DNA from: Clostridia bacterium
GTDB taxonomy: Bacteria > Bacillota > Clostridia > Oscillospirales > CAG-272
DNA length: 64,000 nt
Direction: 5' to 3'
NCBI GenBank assembly: GCA_017428635.1
Contig: JAFRQK010000035.1
Location: 1-64,000, forward strand
Position numbers and translations under genes: made by a program. How positions within the stretch are numbered: the first letter of the stretch is position 1; every line of letters starts with the position of its first letter. Below, piece after piece: positions 50,033-58,022 of the stretch. A model generated the notes under the pieces. The model worked only from the letters and a program-made list of their open reading frames with translations, did no database searches and was not told the origin of the DNA.

Positions 50033-50094
50033 TTCACCCAGATTTGCGGCAAACAGGATAAGACGATAACAACAAAGAAAGGCGGTGATGCCGT

Positions 50095-50319
50095 ATGAAC
50101 TTGCCGACGTACCGTATAAAGATCTCTGAGAAGATTATCGGATACCGCAGAGAAAACGGACTTTCACAAATCAGATTCGGTCGGTTGATCGGAGTATCGG
50201 CGCAGGCGGTCTGCAAATGGGAACAGGAGGACTGTTATCCCGATATATTCATACTGCCGCATATTGCGAAGATACTCGGCTGCCGGGTGGACGATTTTTT
50301 CGAAGAGGTCGTAAAATAG
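50095..50319 (+). CDS. Small XRE-type DNA-binding protein
   Basis: 74 residues, essentially only a Cro/CI HTH domain: IIGYRRENGLSQIRFGRLIG then VSAQAVCKWEQEDCYPDIFI and a short dimer helix. GGCGGTGATG precedes the ATG. Typical of phage-like or toxin-linked repressors. Convergent with the sigma factor gene, sharing the terminator at 50321. Confidence 0.87.
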   Translation: MNLPTYRIKISEKIIGYRRENGLSQIRFGRLIGVSAQAVCKWEQEDCYPDIFILPHIAKILGCRVDDFFEEVVK

Positions 50320-50320
50320 G

Positions 50321-50352
50321 GAGGCGGGGATCGCTCCCCGCCTCGCGTTTTT
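50321..50352. terminator. Bidirectional terminator
   Basis: GAGGCGGGG-ATCGCT-CCCCGCCTC followed by GCGTTTTT; overlaps the last codons of the minus-strand sigma gene. Confidence 0.85.
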
Positions 50353-51637
50353 ACAGAATATAGTCGGTGATACAGTCGTACCAATGCACGTAAGTTTCGC
50401 CGTTTACGACCAGGGTTTCATTTTCGGGAAACATTTCAGTCCAAAGCTTTTGGTAACGGTCTTTTTTCCAGTTGTCGGCATTGAAGCGCCGCCAGAGGAT
50501 CGTTCGGCCTTCGGCGTTCAAATACTGCTCCGTAACGACGCCTTCGCCGCCGTAGTTCGCCACGTCCATCACGCAGATCGTATCATACGCTTTCCCGTTG
50601 ATCGTAACGGTATACCGCCCCACGACGTCCAGCAGAAACGGTTTGTCCTTCGTTGTTACGGTGCTTCCGTTTCGTGTGATGTCACCCTTTGGCGAGATAT
50701 GCGTTTCATTGCCGCAGTTATTCTCGCCGAACCCCCAACTACCAAGGAAGGCGTCGCCGTCGAGAAACGTGTAGTACCGTTTCACTCCGCCGCTTTCGTG
50801 GCTCTCCGCCAAGATACGGCAGTGGCTGTCCGTAATCTGCGCCACCAGACGGCGTTCGTTGAAATTTCGACCGTCGATTCGGTTATTCTCCATGGGTTCG
50901 TATTCCTTCGCAAGGATCTCCACGCCCTCTATCCCGTGCACCTCGGCGCGAGCGACGGCTTCCTCGACCATATATTCCGTGCGTTTTCTTTCCGGAAAAT
51001 CATACATTGCCCATTCGAGCCTTTCGCCGATTTTCGGCACGATAAACCAGCCCATGATCTCCTCCCATTTCACGGAGAACGGAGGCTGATCCGCCGGCGT
51101 GATCGTATATTCCGGCAGGGTTTTCGGCATTTTTGTATTCATAAGTTTTTCTCCTTTCAGCGTATACGGATAACGTTTTTTGAAATGCTGCTTGGCGTTG
51201 TGAAGGCGGCTTTTGACCGTTCCGAGCGGTAGGCCGAGCCGTTTCGCGATCTGCTCCTGCGGCAATTCTTTGAAATAGTACAGATAAAGTATCTGCTTGT
51301 CCTTTCCGCCGAGCAAATCGAGCGTTTCGCGTACGACCGAGGCGGTCGTTTTGCCCTGCGCGCCGAACGTGAAGACTGTTTCGTTCAAATCGTCGATCGG
51401 TATTTCAAGGGTTTTCGCTTTTTCTCTGAAATAGTCGTTTACCTTGTGCCGCGCGATGCCGAGCAGCCACGGTTTGAACATACTTATATCTTTAAGACCG
51501 TCAAAACCCCTGAACGCCGCGATCCGAATCTCTTGAAGAACGTCGTCTGCGTCGTGCAGATTCCCGATCCGGTATTTGACAAACCGTTCGAGAACCGTCG
51601 TTTCTTTGCCGAGCAGTTTTTCAAAGTCGCCCATCAT
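50351..51637 (-). CDS. Sigma-70/ECF-type sigma factor with large C-terminal domain
   Basis: 428 residues. Region 2 is seen in DADDVLQEIRIAAFRGFDG and FKPWLLGIARHKVNDYFREK (about residues 29-75), region 4 in LPQEQIAKRLGLPLGTVKSRLHNAKQHFKKRY (about 125-160). The remaining ~260 residues are a soluble domain with no membrane segment, ending in WRRFNADNW, WTEMFPENETLVVNGETYVHWYDC. This C-terminal part is likely sensory, as in ECF41/ECF56-type extensions, but I do not recognise the ligand. The ATG at 51637 follows GAGGTG; a GTG at 51643 lies within that site. Confidence 0.85.
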   Translation of the reverse strand: MMGDFEKLLGKETTVLERFVKYRIGNLHDADDVLQEIRIAAFRGFDGLKDISMFKPWLLGIARHKVNDYFREKAKTLEIPIDDLNETVFTFGAQGKTTASVVRETLDLLGGKDKQILYLYYFKELPQEQIAKRLGLPLGTVKSRLHNAKQHFKKRYPYTLKGEKLMNTKMPKTLPEYTITPADQPPFSVKWEEIMGWFIVPKIGERLEWAMYDFPERKRTEYMVEEAVARAEVHGIEGVEILAKEYEPMENNRIDGRNFNERRLVAQITDSHCRILAESHESGGVKRYYTFLDGDAFLGSWGFGENNCGNETHISPKGDITRNGSTVTTKDKPFLLDVVGRYTVTINGKAYDTICVMDVANYGGEGVVTEQYLNAEGRTILWRRFNADNWKKDRYQKLWTEMFPENETLVVNGETYVHWYDCITDYIL

Positions 51638-51662
51638 TTTCACCTCGCTTCCGTGATGACGT

Positions 51663-51676
51663 TGAAACCGGTTTCA
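51663..51676. promoter_or_regulatory. Perfect palindrome TGAAACCGGTTTCA upstream of the sigma gene
   Basis: A 14-bp perfect palindrome 26 bases before the sigma factor start. Its CCGGTT core recurs in other promoters of the island (53457, 53501, 57112). Confidence 0.6.
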
Positions 51677-51727
51677 CATATATAGTCGGAGAAAAAGCCG
51701 AAAAGGTTCATTTTCGCGGGAAAAACA

Positions 51728-51757
51728 GTATTATGCCGCCGGATCTCTCCGACGGCA
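51728..51757 (-). terminator. Terminator after the subtilisin-like gene
   Basis: On the minus strand TGCCGTCGGA-GAGA-TCCGGCGGCA followed by TAATACTGTTTTT. Confidence 0.7.
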
Positions 51758-51777
51758 AAAGTATTTTGGCTTTGTAA

Positions 51778-52860
51778 TTATAAAAGGTCCGTATTCAAAA
51801 CGATATAACCGTTTTTTCTTTCACACTTTTTGCATTTTGCGATAAAAACCTCAAAACGGAGGTCCGGACACTTTTGCAGGCACAAAGCGTAAACTCCCGC
51901 GACGTGCGGGATCGTCCAGCTCTCCGAAACGGTTTTGCTCCAGTGGATATAGGAATCATTAGTGTCGTTCGCCGCGGACGTTCTTCTTGTCGAAGGGACG
52001 AAGCACAGGGAAGAGAAATAGTCGGTAAACCCGGGTCTGTCCTTGTTGTTTTCGTAATTCTCCGTTTGCCATCCGTTCAAAACGAAAGAGGGATCCGGGC
52101 TGAATCTTTCGAAATCGATCCCCTGAAAACTGCGTCCGAAAACGGTCGCGTCGATCAAAGCGCATCTGGTTTTTTCAAGCTTGTCCGCGAGCGCATCCCG
52201 CGCCTCTTTCTGCTCGGGCAAAAACGGCGCGGATAAACTGACGACGCGGATCGGAGAGGGCGACGTTTCGTTATAACGGACGATCTTCTCAAGCGCGGAC
52301 AGCTGATGAGAGTAATACCGCTTCAGATCGTTCGTTTCGTTCGGGATCGCGAAATAGACGAGTTCCGATCCGGGCGCAACGCCGCAGGAGGAGCCGCTCA
52401 GAAAACTCGCGCAAACCATACCGTGAAAATCCGCGTATTCGTTATCCGGGTGATCCGGCGCGACGTTTACGTATTCGATCCGGTCCCTGAACTCGATATG
52501 GTCCTTGTTTATCGGTCTGTCGATAACGGCGACTTTTATACCTTTTCCGGTCAGGGAAGTATCTCCCAAAATATGCTTTTTTCCGTCCTGCATGACCCGA
52601 TCCGCCATATCGCGAACGGCGTCCGGAAAGCACGTCTCTGAATTGAAACACACCTGTGACAACTCGCGTGGCGAGTCGATACGAAAGTCGTAAGAATTCA
52701 GATCTCTGTAACAAAGCTGCCAGATCGCCTCTCTTGAAAACGGATCCAGAGAATCAAAATATTCCGCTGTGATCCTCCCGGGGAGGTCGAACGCAGAAGT
52801 AATGACAGAACCGAAACTATTCTTTTTTTCTTCATTCGGGTTTTTTCGACGGTCTGTCAT
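51778..52860 (-). CDS. Cytoplasmic subtilisin-like (S8) protein
   Basis: A 360-residue protein without signal peptide. Subtilase elements are in order: AVIDRPINKDHIEF with Asp114, FHGMVCASFLSG with His146, and SESWTIPHVAGVYAL with Ser314 (canonical GTSMAxPHVAG). The usual NxG oxyanion-hole segment is replaced near 235-245 (ALIDATVFGR), so activity is uncertain. The first ~100 residues form a separate helical domain (EEYFDSLDPFSREAIWQLC) and could be an inhibitory or targeting region. It lies between a Nudix hydrolase and a sigma factor on the same strand, which suggests regulated proteolysis of a regulator. Confidence 0.78.
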   Translation of the reverse strand: MTDRRKNPNEEKKNSFGSVITSAFDLPGRITAEYFDSLDPFSREAIWQLCYRDLNSYDFRIDSPRELSQVCFNSETCFPDAVRDMADRVMQDGKKHILGDTSLTGKGIKVAVIDRPINKDHIEFRDRIEYVNVAPDHPDNEYADFHGMVCASFLSGSSCGVAPGSELVYFAIPNETNDLKRYYSHQLSALEKIVRYNETSPSPIRVVSLSAPFLPEQKEARDALADKLEKTRCALIDATVFGRSFQGIDFERFSPDPSFVLNGWQTENYENNKDRPGFTDYFSSLCFVPSTRRTSAANDTNDSYIHWSKTVSESWTIPHVAGVYALCLQKCPDLRFEVFIAKCKKCERKNGYIVLNTDLL

Positions 52861-52875
52861 CCTGACTCTCCTTTA

Positions 52876-53316
52876 TCACATACCCGCTTCCAGCCGACAT
52901 TTCAGCTCGTACAGCGCGGTCCTGTTCGAGTCCCATTTGAGCTTTGCTCTCGCTTCCTCAAAACTGAGCCATACGCACTCCGTGTGCTCGTGCGAGAGGA
53001 CGATATCATCGGGACATTCGAACCCGAACGAGTATTCCGGGACCACGTATGTGTCGGCGGGCCAGTTGTAAAGGTAACGCTTCGGGAAAATATCGGTCGG
53101 GATATAGCACATGGACCGGAGCGGCGTGACTCTCACGCGTATCCCGCCTTCCTCGAAGATCTCCCTTACCGCCGCTTCTTCGGGCGTCTCGCTGTCTTCG
53201 CCGCCACCGGCGATGAACTGCCACTGATCGAAGTCCGATCTGTGAAAGACGCAGAACCGAAAACCGTCCCCCGTCTTTCTGTACGGAATCGCAAGAATCT
53301 GAAAAGGCGCTCTCAT
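52876..53316 (-). CDS. Nudix hydrolase
   Basis: 146 residues. The Nudix box is complete, GGGEDSETPEEAAVREIFEEGGI at about residues 40-62, which positions the metal for cleaving a nucleoside diphosphate linked to X. The rest (FQILAIPYRKTGDGFRFCVF start; HTECVWLSFEEARAKLKWDSN end) is close to dihydroneopterin triphosphate/dATP pyrophosphohydrolases such as MutT/NudB. The ATG at 53316 has AGGAGG upstream. Fifteen bases before the subtilisin-like gene. Confidence 0.87.
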   Translation of the reverse strand: MRAPFQILAIPYRKTGDGFRFCVFHRSDFDQWQFIAGGGEDSETPEEAAVREIFEEGGIRVRVTPLRSMCYIPTDIFPKRYLYNWPADTYVVPEYSFGFECPDDIVLSHEHTECVWLSFEEARAKLKWDSNRTALYELKCRLEAGM

Positions 53317-53456
53317 TTTTGCCCCTCCTTTTTCGGTAACGTATATCCAGTATATCACATCCCGGGGCTTATTGCAAAGATAGGGCGTTTGATTATTCGT
53401 TGGGCAAATGATATAATTGAGAACAAAAGCAGTACGTTTGATTCCGTCCGTTCGGT

Positions 53457-53517
53457 TTTCAATCGCCGGTTGAAGCGTAGAGCGGAGACCCGCCGCGGCG
53501 TTTCAATAACCGGTTGA
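53457..53517 (+). promoter_or_regulatory. Direct-repeat operator TTTCAATnnCCGGTTGA, two copies
   Basis: 17-base elements at 53457-53473 (TTTCAATCGCCGGTTGA) and 53501-53517 (TTTCAATAACCGGTTGA), spaced 44 bases, about four helical turns. The second abuts the -35 of the XRE promoter. Each has a partial inward dyad TCAA...TTGA. Confidence 0.7.
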
Positions 53518-53546
53518 TTGACGGCGCGTCCGGCGTGTGTTACCAT
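53518..53546 (+). promoter_or_regulatory. Promoter of the XRE gene at 53588
   Basis: TTGACG (53518-53523), 17-base spacer, TACCAT (53541-53546). Confidence 0.65.
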
Positions 53547-53587
53547 TAAAGCGTCGGCCGGCGAAACAAAACAAAGGAGAAATCAAA

Positions 53588-54253
53588 ATGTTCAATATGT
53601 CAGAAGTATCCGAGCGGATTATGCTCGCGAGAAAAAACAAAGGGATGACTCAGATGGAACTCGCTAACGCGCTCGGGATCTCTTTTCAGGCGGTCTCGAA
53701 TTGGGAGAGAGGCGTTTCGATGCCCGATATCTCAAATCTCGAACCGCTCGCCGAGGTCCTCGGAGTGACCGTCGACGAGATTTTGTCCGACAAAAAAATC
53801 ACGTCTCTGATCAAGGACGGCGAAATGCCCGATGAGATATCGGCTGCGGAATTCAACGCCGTGTCTCCGCTTCTCGGACCCGAACAAAACGAGGAGTTGA
53901 TCAAAAAAATAAACGTGGTAGACACCGCGGACGAAGAGATCAACACAGAATCGTTGTGCAAAACGAGAAAAGAGTGTGAGGAGCTTGCTCTGAACGCCTA
54001 TGAAAACGGACAGATGCCGGTTTTCGCCATGTTCATCTCCCGTTGTTCCGGCGAATTCATCGATTCGCTCGCAGACAGGGCGTTCGATGAAGGGAAAATA
54101 CCCTTTTTCGCCATGCTCAGATCCCGTATCCCGGATGAAAAAAGAGCGTCGCTTTTAAAGCGAGCCGTTGAAAGAGGGGATATGCCCTTCACGGCGATCC
54201 TTTCCCCGCGCCACCGCTCAAAAGACCCGGATGATTCCGACGACGAAGACTGA
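53588..54253 (+). CDS. XRE regulator with degenerate ~30-residue repeats
   Basis: 221 residues. HTH at about residues 8-60 (ARKNKGMTQMELANALGISF, then QAVSNWERGVSMPDIS), nearly the same as in the regulator at 56023. The C-terminal part is made of units of about 28-30 residues (PVFAMFISRCSGEFIDSLADR, PFFAMLRSRIPDEKRASLLKR, PFTAIL), with an Asp/Ser tail. The ATG at 53588 is preceded by AAAGGAGA. Divergent from the Nudix-subtilase-sigma unit, under a promoter with its own direct-repeat operator. Confidence 0.82.
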   Translation: MFNMSEVSERIMLARKNKGMTQMELANALGISFQAVSNWERGVSMPDISNLEPLAEVLGVTVDEILSDKKITSLIKDGEMPDEISAAEFNAVSPLLGPEQNEELIKKINVVDTADEEINTESLCKTRKECEELALNAYENGQMPVFAMFISRCSGEFIDSLADRAFDEGKIPFFAMLRSRIPDEKRASLLKRAVERGDMPFTAILSPRHRSKDPDDSDDED

Positions 54254-54281
54254 TCTGATATTCAACAAAAGAACCTAAAAA

Positions 54282-54310
54282 TCGAGGCGGGGACGACGTC
54301 CCCGCCTCGA
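54282..54310 (-). terminator. Terminator of the sigma factor at 54330
   Basis: TCGAGGCGGGGAC-GAC-GTCCCCGCCTCGA, a 13-bp palindrome. On the minus strand it runs into ATTTTTAGG; the plus strand lacks a U-tract. Confidence 0.75.
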
Positions 54311-54329
54311 TGCATTATTGTGGTAACTC

Positions 54330-55955
54330 CTAAGCCTCCGGAAGCACGTCGCTGAACATGATGAGGTTCGCGGTGACGCGCTCTTTCTCCGTCAGGGGCT
54401 TGAACGTACCGTTTTCATAAAGTATTTCAAGCGCCATTATGGCGGTCATGTTGTCGATGAACGCGCCCGCGTTCCAGTCGACGACCAGATCCTGCATCTG
54501 AGGAGGATATCTTTTCGCGGTCTGCATGGCGTATTCAAGCGCATAATCGGCAAACCGTTCCTTGATTTTGTCGTCAAGAGGCGGGATCCGGTCGTAGAAA
54601 TCGGTATCGTCGCCCCTATAAACCATGATCATGACCTTGCCGTCTTCGTCGATGAATCCGCGCTCTTTCAGACGGGCGAGCTTTTCGGCGTTCGTCACCC
54701 GGTCGGTTAGTTTACCGTTTATCAACTCGTATACGTACTCGTAATCCTCGCCCTGATTGTTTTTCCACGTTCCCGTCCTTGTGTCAAAACGGCTGTCTAT
54801 CGCCCACGCTTTTACGGCGGGATATTTGTCCGATGCTCTCCACATATTCCCGCACGACGAATATTCCCCGTTTGTTTTTGATACGTAATCCGGGTCGGTG
54901 CACTCGGAGGCAAGGTTGACGCATGCTATATACGTTCCTCCGTCAAGTGTTGAAACGCGGTACTTCGCCATATCGTGCTTGACCGAATCGAAGTCTATCG
55001 TACACTTATTCGCGATACCGTAAAAGATCGCCGCCGCTTCAAGCAGCTGCCTGTTGCCGCCGGGGATATAAACGTCTTTCATTCCCTCCACGGCGCGTCT
55101 GATCGACGGGACGTACTCGGAGAGGAGTATTTTCGCCGCTTCGCGTTTCTTTCCCCACGCGGCGTCCGTTTCCTCGTTTGAATACGTGCGGGGGGAGAAT
55201 TTCACGTAGGTCGTGTACCTTCCGCCTTTCGTTTTTACGATGAAGCCGTTGTTCTCGAGCAGCTTGATCCTGTCCTCGATAAACACCGGGGTCACGCCGA
55301 GTTCCTCGGCGATCTCGCTTTGGTTTTTCGGCTCAAAGTAAACGCTGTATACGATATTCAGGTTCAGTTTGTCGCCGAGATAGTATTCCGGGCCGCCGTG
55401 CTCTCCCGGAGTTCCGCTGTGCCCGAAATCCACGGCTTCAACGGGGTGGATGCCGAGTTCTCCGATCTTTCTTTCCATAGCAAAACCTTCTTTCAGTTCG
55501 TTTCTCGCCTTGTTCAGGTGCCACTTCACGGTGCCGACCGGAACGGCAAGCCGCGACGCGATCGACCTGACCGGCTCATTCTTGTAGTAAAAACGGAAAA
55601 CGATCTCGCGCCTTTGCGAAGAGAGAAAAGCGATCTCCCTTCTCAACCGGTCGATCTCGCCGTCATCGTCCGCGACAGTGTCGTAATACGGGATATCCGC
55701 CGTCTCGTCGATAGAGACACCTCTTTGCTTTTTGACCGACGACACGTACCTCGCGTACGTATGCTCGCAGATCCGCCAGATATACCCCTCCGGGTTGACG
55801 ACATCCTCGCTGCCGCGTAAAGCGCGGTATACCTCGGACGTCATTTGCGCGGCGAGTTCTTCCGCCTCGCCGTAGGAGAAGGACTTCTTGTAGGCGAAAC
55901 CGTATATCTTCCCGAGATAATCGGTTATCAGGGCGTCTGCTTTCGTTTTTTCCAT
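54330..55955 (-). CDS. Sigma-70/ECF-type sigma factor fused to winged-helix and C-terminal domain
   Basis: 541 residues. Region 2 (LGKIYGFAYKKSFSYGEAEELAAQMTSEVYRAL, about residues 13-50), region 4 (LPSR- and VPVGTVKWHLNKARNELKEG, about 140-170), then a MarR/LysR-like winged helix (QSEIAEELGVTPVFIEDRIKLLENNGFIVK, about 225-265) and ~270 residues of unknown, mostly helical sequence. The ATG at 55955 has GGGAG upstream. It lies 67 bases behind the XRE regulator at 56023 and probably shares its transcript. Unlike the sigma at 50351, it carries a second DNA-binding module. Confidence 0.82.
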   Translation of the reverse strand: MEKTKADALITDYLGKIYGFAYKKSFSYGEAEELAAQMTSEVYRALRGSEDVVNPEGYIWRICEHTYARYVSSVKKQRGVSIDETADIPYYDTVADDDGEIDRLRREIAFLSSQRREIVFRFYYKNEPVRSIASRLAVPVGTVKWHLNKARNELKEGFAMERKIGELGIHPVEAVDFGHSGTPGEHGGPEYYLGDKLNLNIVYSVYFEPKNQSEIAEELGVTPVFIEDRIKLLENNGFIVKTKGGRYTTYVKFSPRTYSNEETDAAWGKKREAAKILLSEYVPSIRRAVEGMKDVYIPGGNRQLLEAAAIFYGIANKCTIDFDSVKHDMAKYRVSTLDGGTYIACVNLASECTDPDYVSKTNGEYSSCGNMWRASDKYPAVKAWAIDSRFDTRTGTWKNNQGEDYEYVYELINGKLTDRVTNAEKLARLKERGFIDEDGKVMIMVYRGDDTDFYDRIPPLDDKIKERFADYALEYAMQTAKRYPPQMQDLVVDWNAGAFIDNMTAIMALEILYENGTFKPLTEKERVTANLIMFSDVLPEA

Positions 55956-56022
55956 TTTTACAGGTCTCCCGAGCGCTCTTGACAATACAGTGCGCCTTTT
56001 TGAAAGAAGGTTGGGGATAATT

Positions 56023-57042
56023 TCAGTTTTTTTCCTCATTTTGGCGTCGTTCCGCCTGTTTCTGTATTCCGCGGGACACTTTTTCGTTGATTTTGCAGAT
56101 AAGTTCAGATGCTTTTTCGGGCGTAAGGGACTGATCGCCCGAAGGAAAGCTTCTTATGTCGTGAACACCCGTAATACCTGCGCGGTCGAGTAACTCACCT
56201 ACTTTATGAGGCGGCAGGAACGCGGCGATAGCATGTACCTCGTCGAGTCCGAAGTCATCCGGGATGCTCGCGCGATCGACGAGACCGGCGAGTTTATTCG
56301 AGGGAAGAAACGGACCGAGACCGATCAGTTCCTCGACGCTGAATTCATCGTACGCGCTTATCCGGTCGGCGAGTTCGCCGAGTTTGTACGACGGAAGAAA
56401 AGGCGCGAGGGCGTACATTTCCGCGACCCCGAAACCGTCCGGTATCTTTGCACGGTCGACGAGCTCGGCAAGTTTGTCATGCGAGAAAAACGGGGCGAGA
56501 TCCATCAAGTCTTCAAGATCGAAGCTTTGACAGGGGTTTATCCGGTTGACCAGCTTTCCGAGATCGTACGACGACAAAAACGGCGCGAGCGCGTGAAGTT
56601 CGTCGATCCCGTAATCGTCGGGGACGTCAGCGACCTCCACGAGTTCGGCAAGTTTTTCTCTTGTCAGAAACGGGGCGAGCGCCGTGACTTCGTCAATGCC
56701 GACTTCTTCTCCGGCGCTGTTTTCAACTCTCTCTTCGAGTTCGCGAGGCGGGATGATGGGGGCGATCTTAGCCGTTTCGCTGAGCGAGATCGGCTCGCCT
56801 CCCATAACCTTTTTTACCGCGTCGGCTTCTTCCCGCTCGTCTCCGAGCAGTTCGTCAAGCGTCAGTCCGAGTACGTCGCACAGGTCGTTGAATTTGGATA
56901 TATCCGGCATTGAACGGCATCTTTCCCAGTTCGACACCGCCTGATAGCTGACTCCCATCTTGTCGGCGAGTTCGGTCTGGGTCATATTCTTTTCGATCCT
57001 TGCGGCGCGGATCCTGTCCGCGATTTTTTGAATATCAAACAT
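56023..57042 (-). CDS. XRE regulator with six tandem 30-residue repeats
   Basis: 339 residues. HTH at residues 1-60 (ARIEKNMTQTELADKMGVSY, SNWERCRSMPDIS) and, after a linker, exact 30-residue repeats at 115-144, 145-174, 175-204, 205-234, 235-264 and 265-293, with a degenerate unit at 85-114. Each reads (G/S)(I/V/L)xE(L/V)xALAPFLxxxKLxELVDRAxIPDDF; the APFL-(8)-LV part is invariant in pattern. Probably a helical solenoid that binds a protein or the co-expressed sigma factor. The ATG follows AAGGAGAACC. Head of the unit with the sigma at 54330. Confidence 0.85.
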   Translation of the reverse strand: MFDIQKIADRIRAARIEKNMTQTELADKMGVSYQAVSNWERCRSMPDISKFNDLCDVLGLTLDELLGDEREEADAVKKVMGGEPISLSETAKIAPIIPPRELEERVENSAGEEVGIDEVTALAPFLTREKLAELVEVADVPDDYGIDELHALAPFLSSYDLGKLVNRINPCQSFDLEDLMDLAPFFSHDKLAELVDRAKIPDGFGVAEMYALAPFLPSYKLGELADRISAYDEFSVEELIGLGPFLPSNKLAGLVDRASIPDDFGLDEVHAIAAFLPPHKVGELLDRAGITGVHDIRSFPSGDQSLTPEKASELICKINEKVSRGIQKQAERRQNEEKN

Positions 57043-57093
57043 TGTCGGTTCTCCTTTTCATTTTTTGCGCAGGTGGCGCCCCCTACGCTTTCA

Positions 57094-57121
57094 GTCTAAC
57101 ATCCGAGCCGCAACCGGTCAA
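57094..57121 (-). promoter_or_regulatory. Promoter of the repeat-XRE gene with CCGGTT box
   Basis: On the minus strand TTGACC (57121-57116), a 16-base spacer, TTAGAC (57099-57094). ACCGGTTG overlaps the -35, resembling the motif of the 53588 promoter. Confidence 0.55.
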
Positions 57122-57166
57122 TCAAGAGATGCTTTAGTTGACTCAAACTTTACAAAAGCGACGGTT

Positions 57167-57778
57167 TTATCTGGGTTCGTAAAGCTTGAACTCCGATTCC
57201 GTCATCACAACGACGCCGGATTTTCCAGGCGGGCTTTCTCTATTCGCAGACAACCAGATCCCCTCGTCGAGTCCTTCGATCATCGCGGGCTTGCCCTTGA
57301 TAACGACGATCACGGATTCGTCCGCCTTTTTCTCCGGTCTTACGAGAACGTATTTTTCGACGGAGGGCTTCGTTACTCCACCCGCTATGTGATACTGTTT
57401 CCAGTAAACGGACCCGTCGCCCTCGCAGCAGATATTCGTCGCTTTTGACGCCGCTCTTTTCGAGAAATAGACGGTATATTTCCGACCGCTGAAAACGAAA
57501 CCGATCTTTTTGACTCTTTCGTTCTCTTCGATCTGATTTCCGTATGCGCGGCAATAGCGATAGAGCGAAAGGGTGTTTTCATCGACGCATTCCATAATAC
57601 TCCCGACGTCGCACGAAAGGGCGGCGCAGATCTTCGAGAGCGTGTCCGTCGTGACCGTCTCGTTCTTCACGAGTTTGCCTATCACGCGGGAACTGAGGCC
57701 CGTCAGTTCCATCAGGTCGGATTTTGACAGTCCTTTCTCCGCCAACAGTTTCCACAGTTTGGAATAATCCATACACAT
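57167..57778 (-). CDS. XRE-type regulator with C-terminal unknown domain
   Basis: 203 residues. HTH at residues 1-60 (LLAEKGLSKSDLMELTGLS, VIGKLVKNETVTTDTLSKIC), of the HTH_26/Cro type, followed by a ~140-residue mixed domain (KYTVYFSKRAAS, YVLVRPEKKADESVIVVIKG) of unknown kind with Trp, Cys and Lys-rich segments. The ATG at 57778 has GGAGGTGACG about eight bases upstream. Next to the TA pair and the repeat-XRE gene. Confidence 0.78.
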   Translation of the reverse strand: MCMDYSKLWKLLAEKGLSKSDLMELTGLSSRVIGKLVKNETVTTDTLSKICAALSCDVGSIMECVDENTLSLYRYCRAYGNQIEENERVKKIGFVFSGRKYTVYFSKRAASKATNICCEGDGSVYWKQYHIAGGVTKPSVEKYVLVRPEKKADESVIVVIKGKPAMIEGLDEGIWLSANRESPPGKSGVVVMTESEFKLYEPR

Positions 57779-57800
57779 ATTCGTCACCTCCGCATACTCT

Positions 57801-57848
57801 ATTATACTCAAAAGCACGGAAAAGTCAATAATAGTTTACGATAGTAAA
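57801..57848 (-). promoter_or_regulatory. Promoter and dyad of the XRE gene at 57167
   Basis: TTGACT (57828-57823), 16-base spacer, TATAAT (57806-57801) on the minus strand; a perfect TTTAC-GATA-GTAAA dyad at 57835-57848 just upstream is a candidate self-operator. Confidence 0.65.
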
Positions 57849-57963
57849 TAATTTAATGCGAATATGAAGGTTCTAATGTCATTATTAAAGCATGATTTAT
57901 AGATTAAAAGTATAATATTGCAAAACAATGCAAAACAAATTACTAAAAACGAATGACAATGTG

Positions 57964-57992
57964 TTGACAACCAACCGGATTTGGGGTATAAT
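57964..57992 (+). promoter_or_regulatory. Promoter of the toxin-antitoxin pair
   Basis: TTGACA (57964-57969), 17-base spacer, TATAAT (57987-57992). Confidence 0.88.
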
Positions 57993-58022
57993 AATACTGC
58001 AATATTGAGAGGAGGTGCTTTT

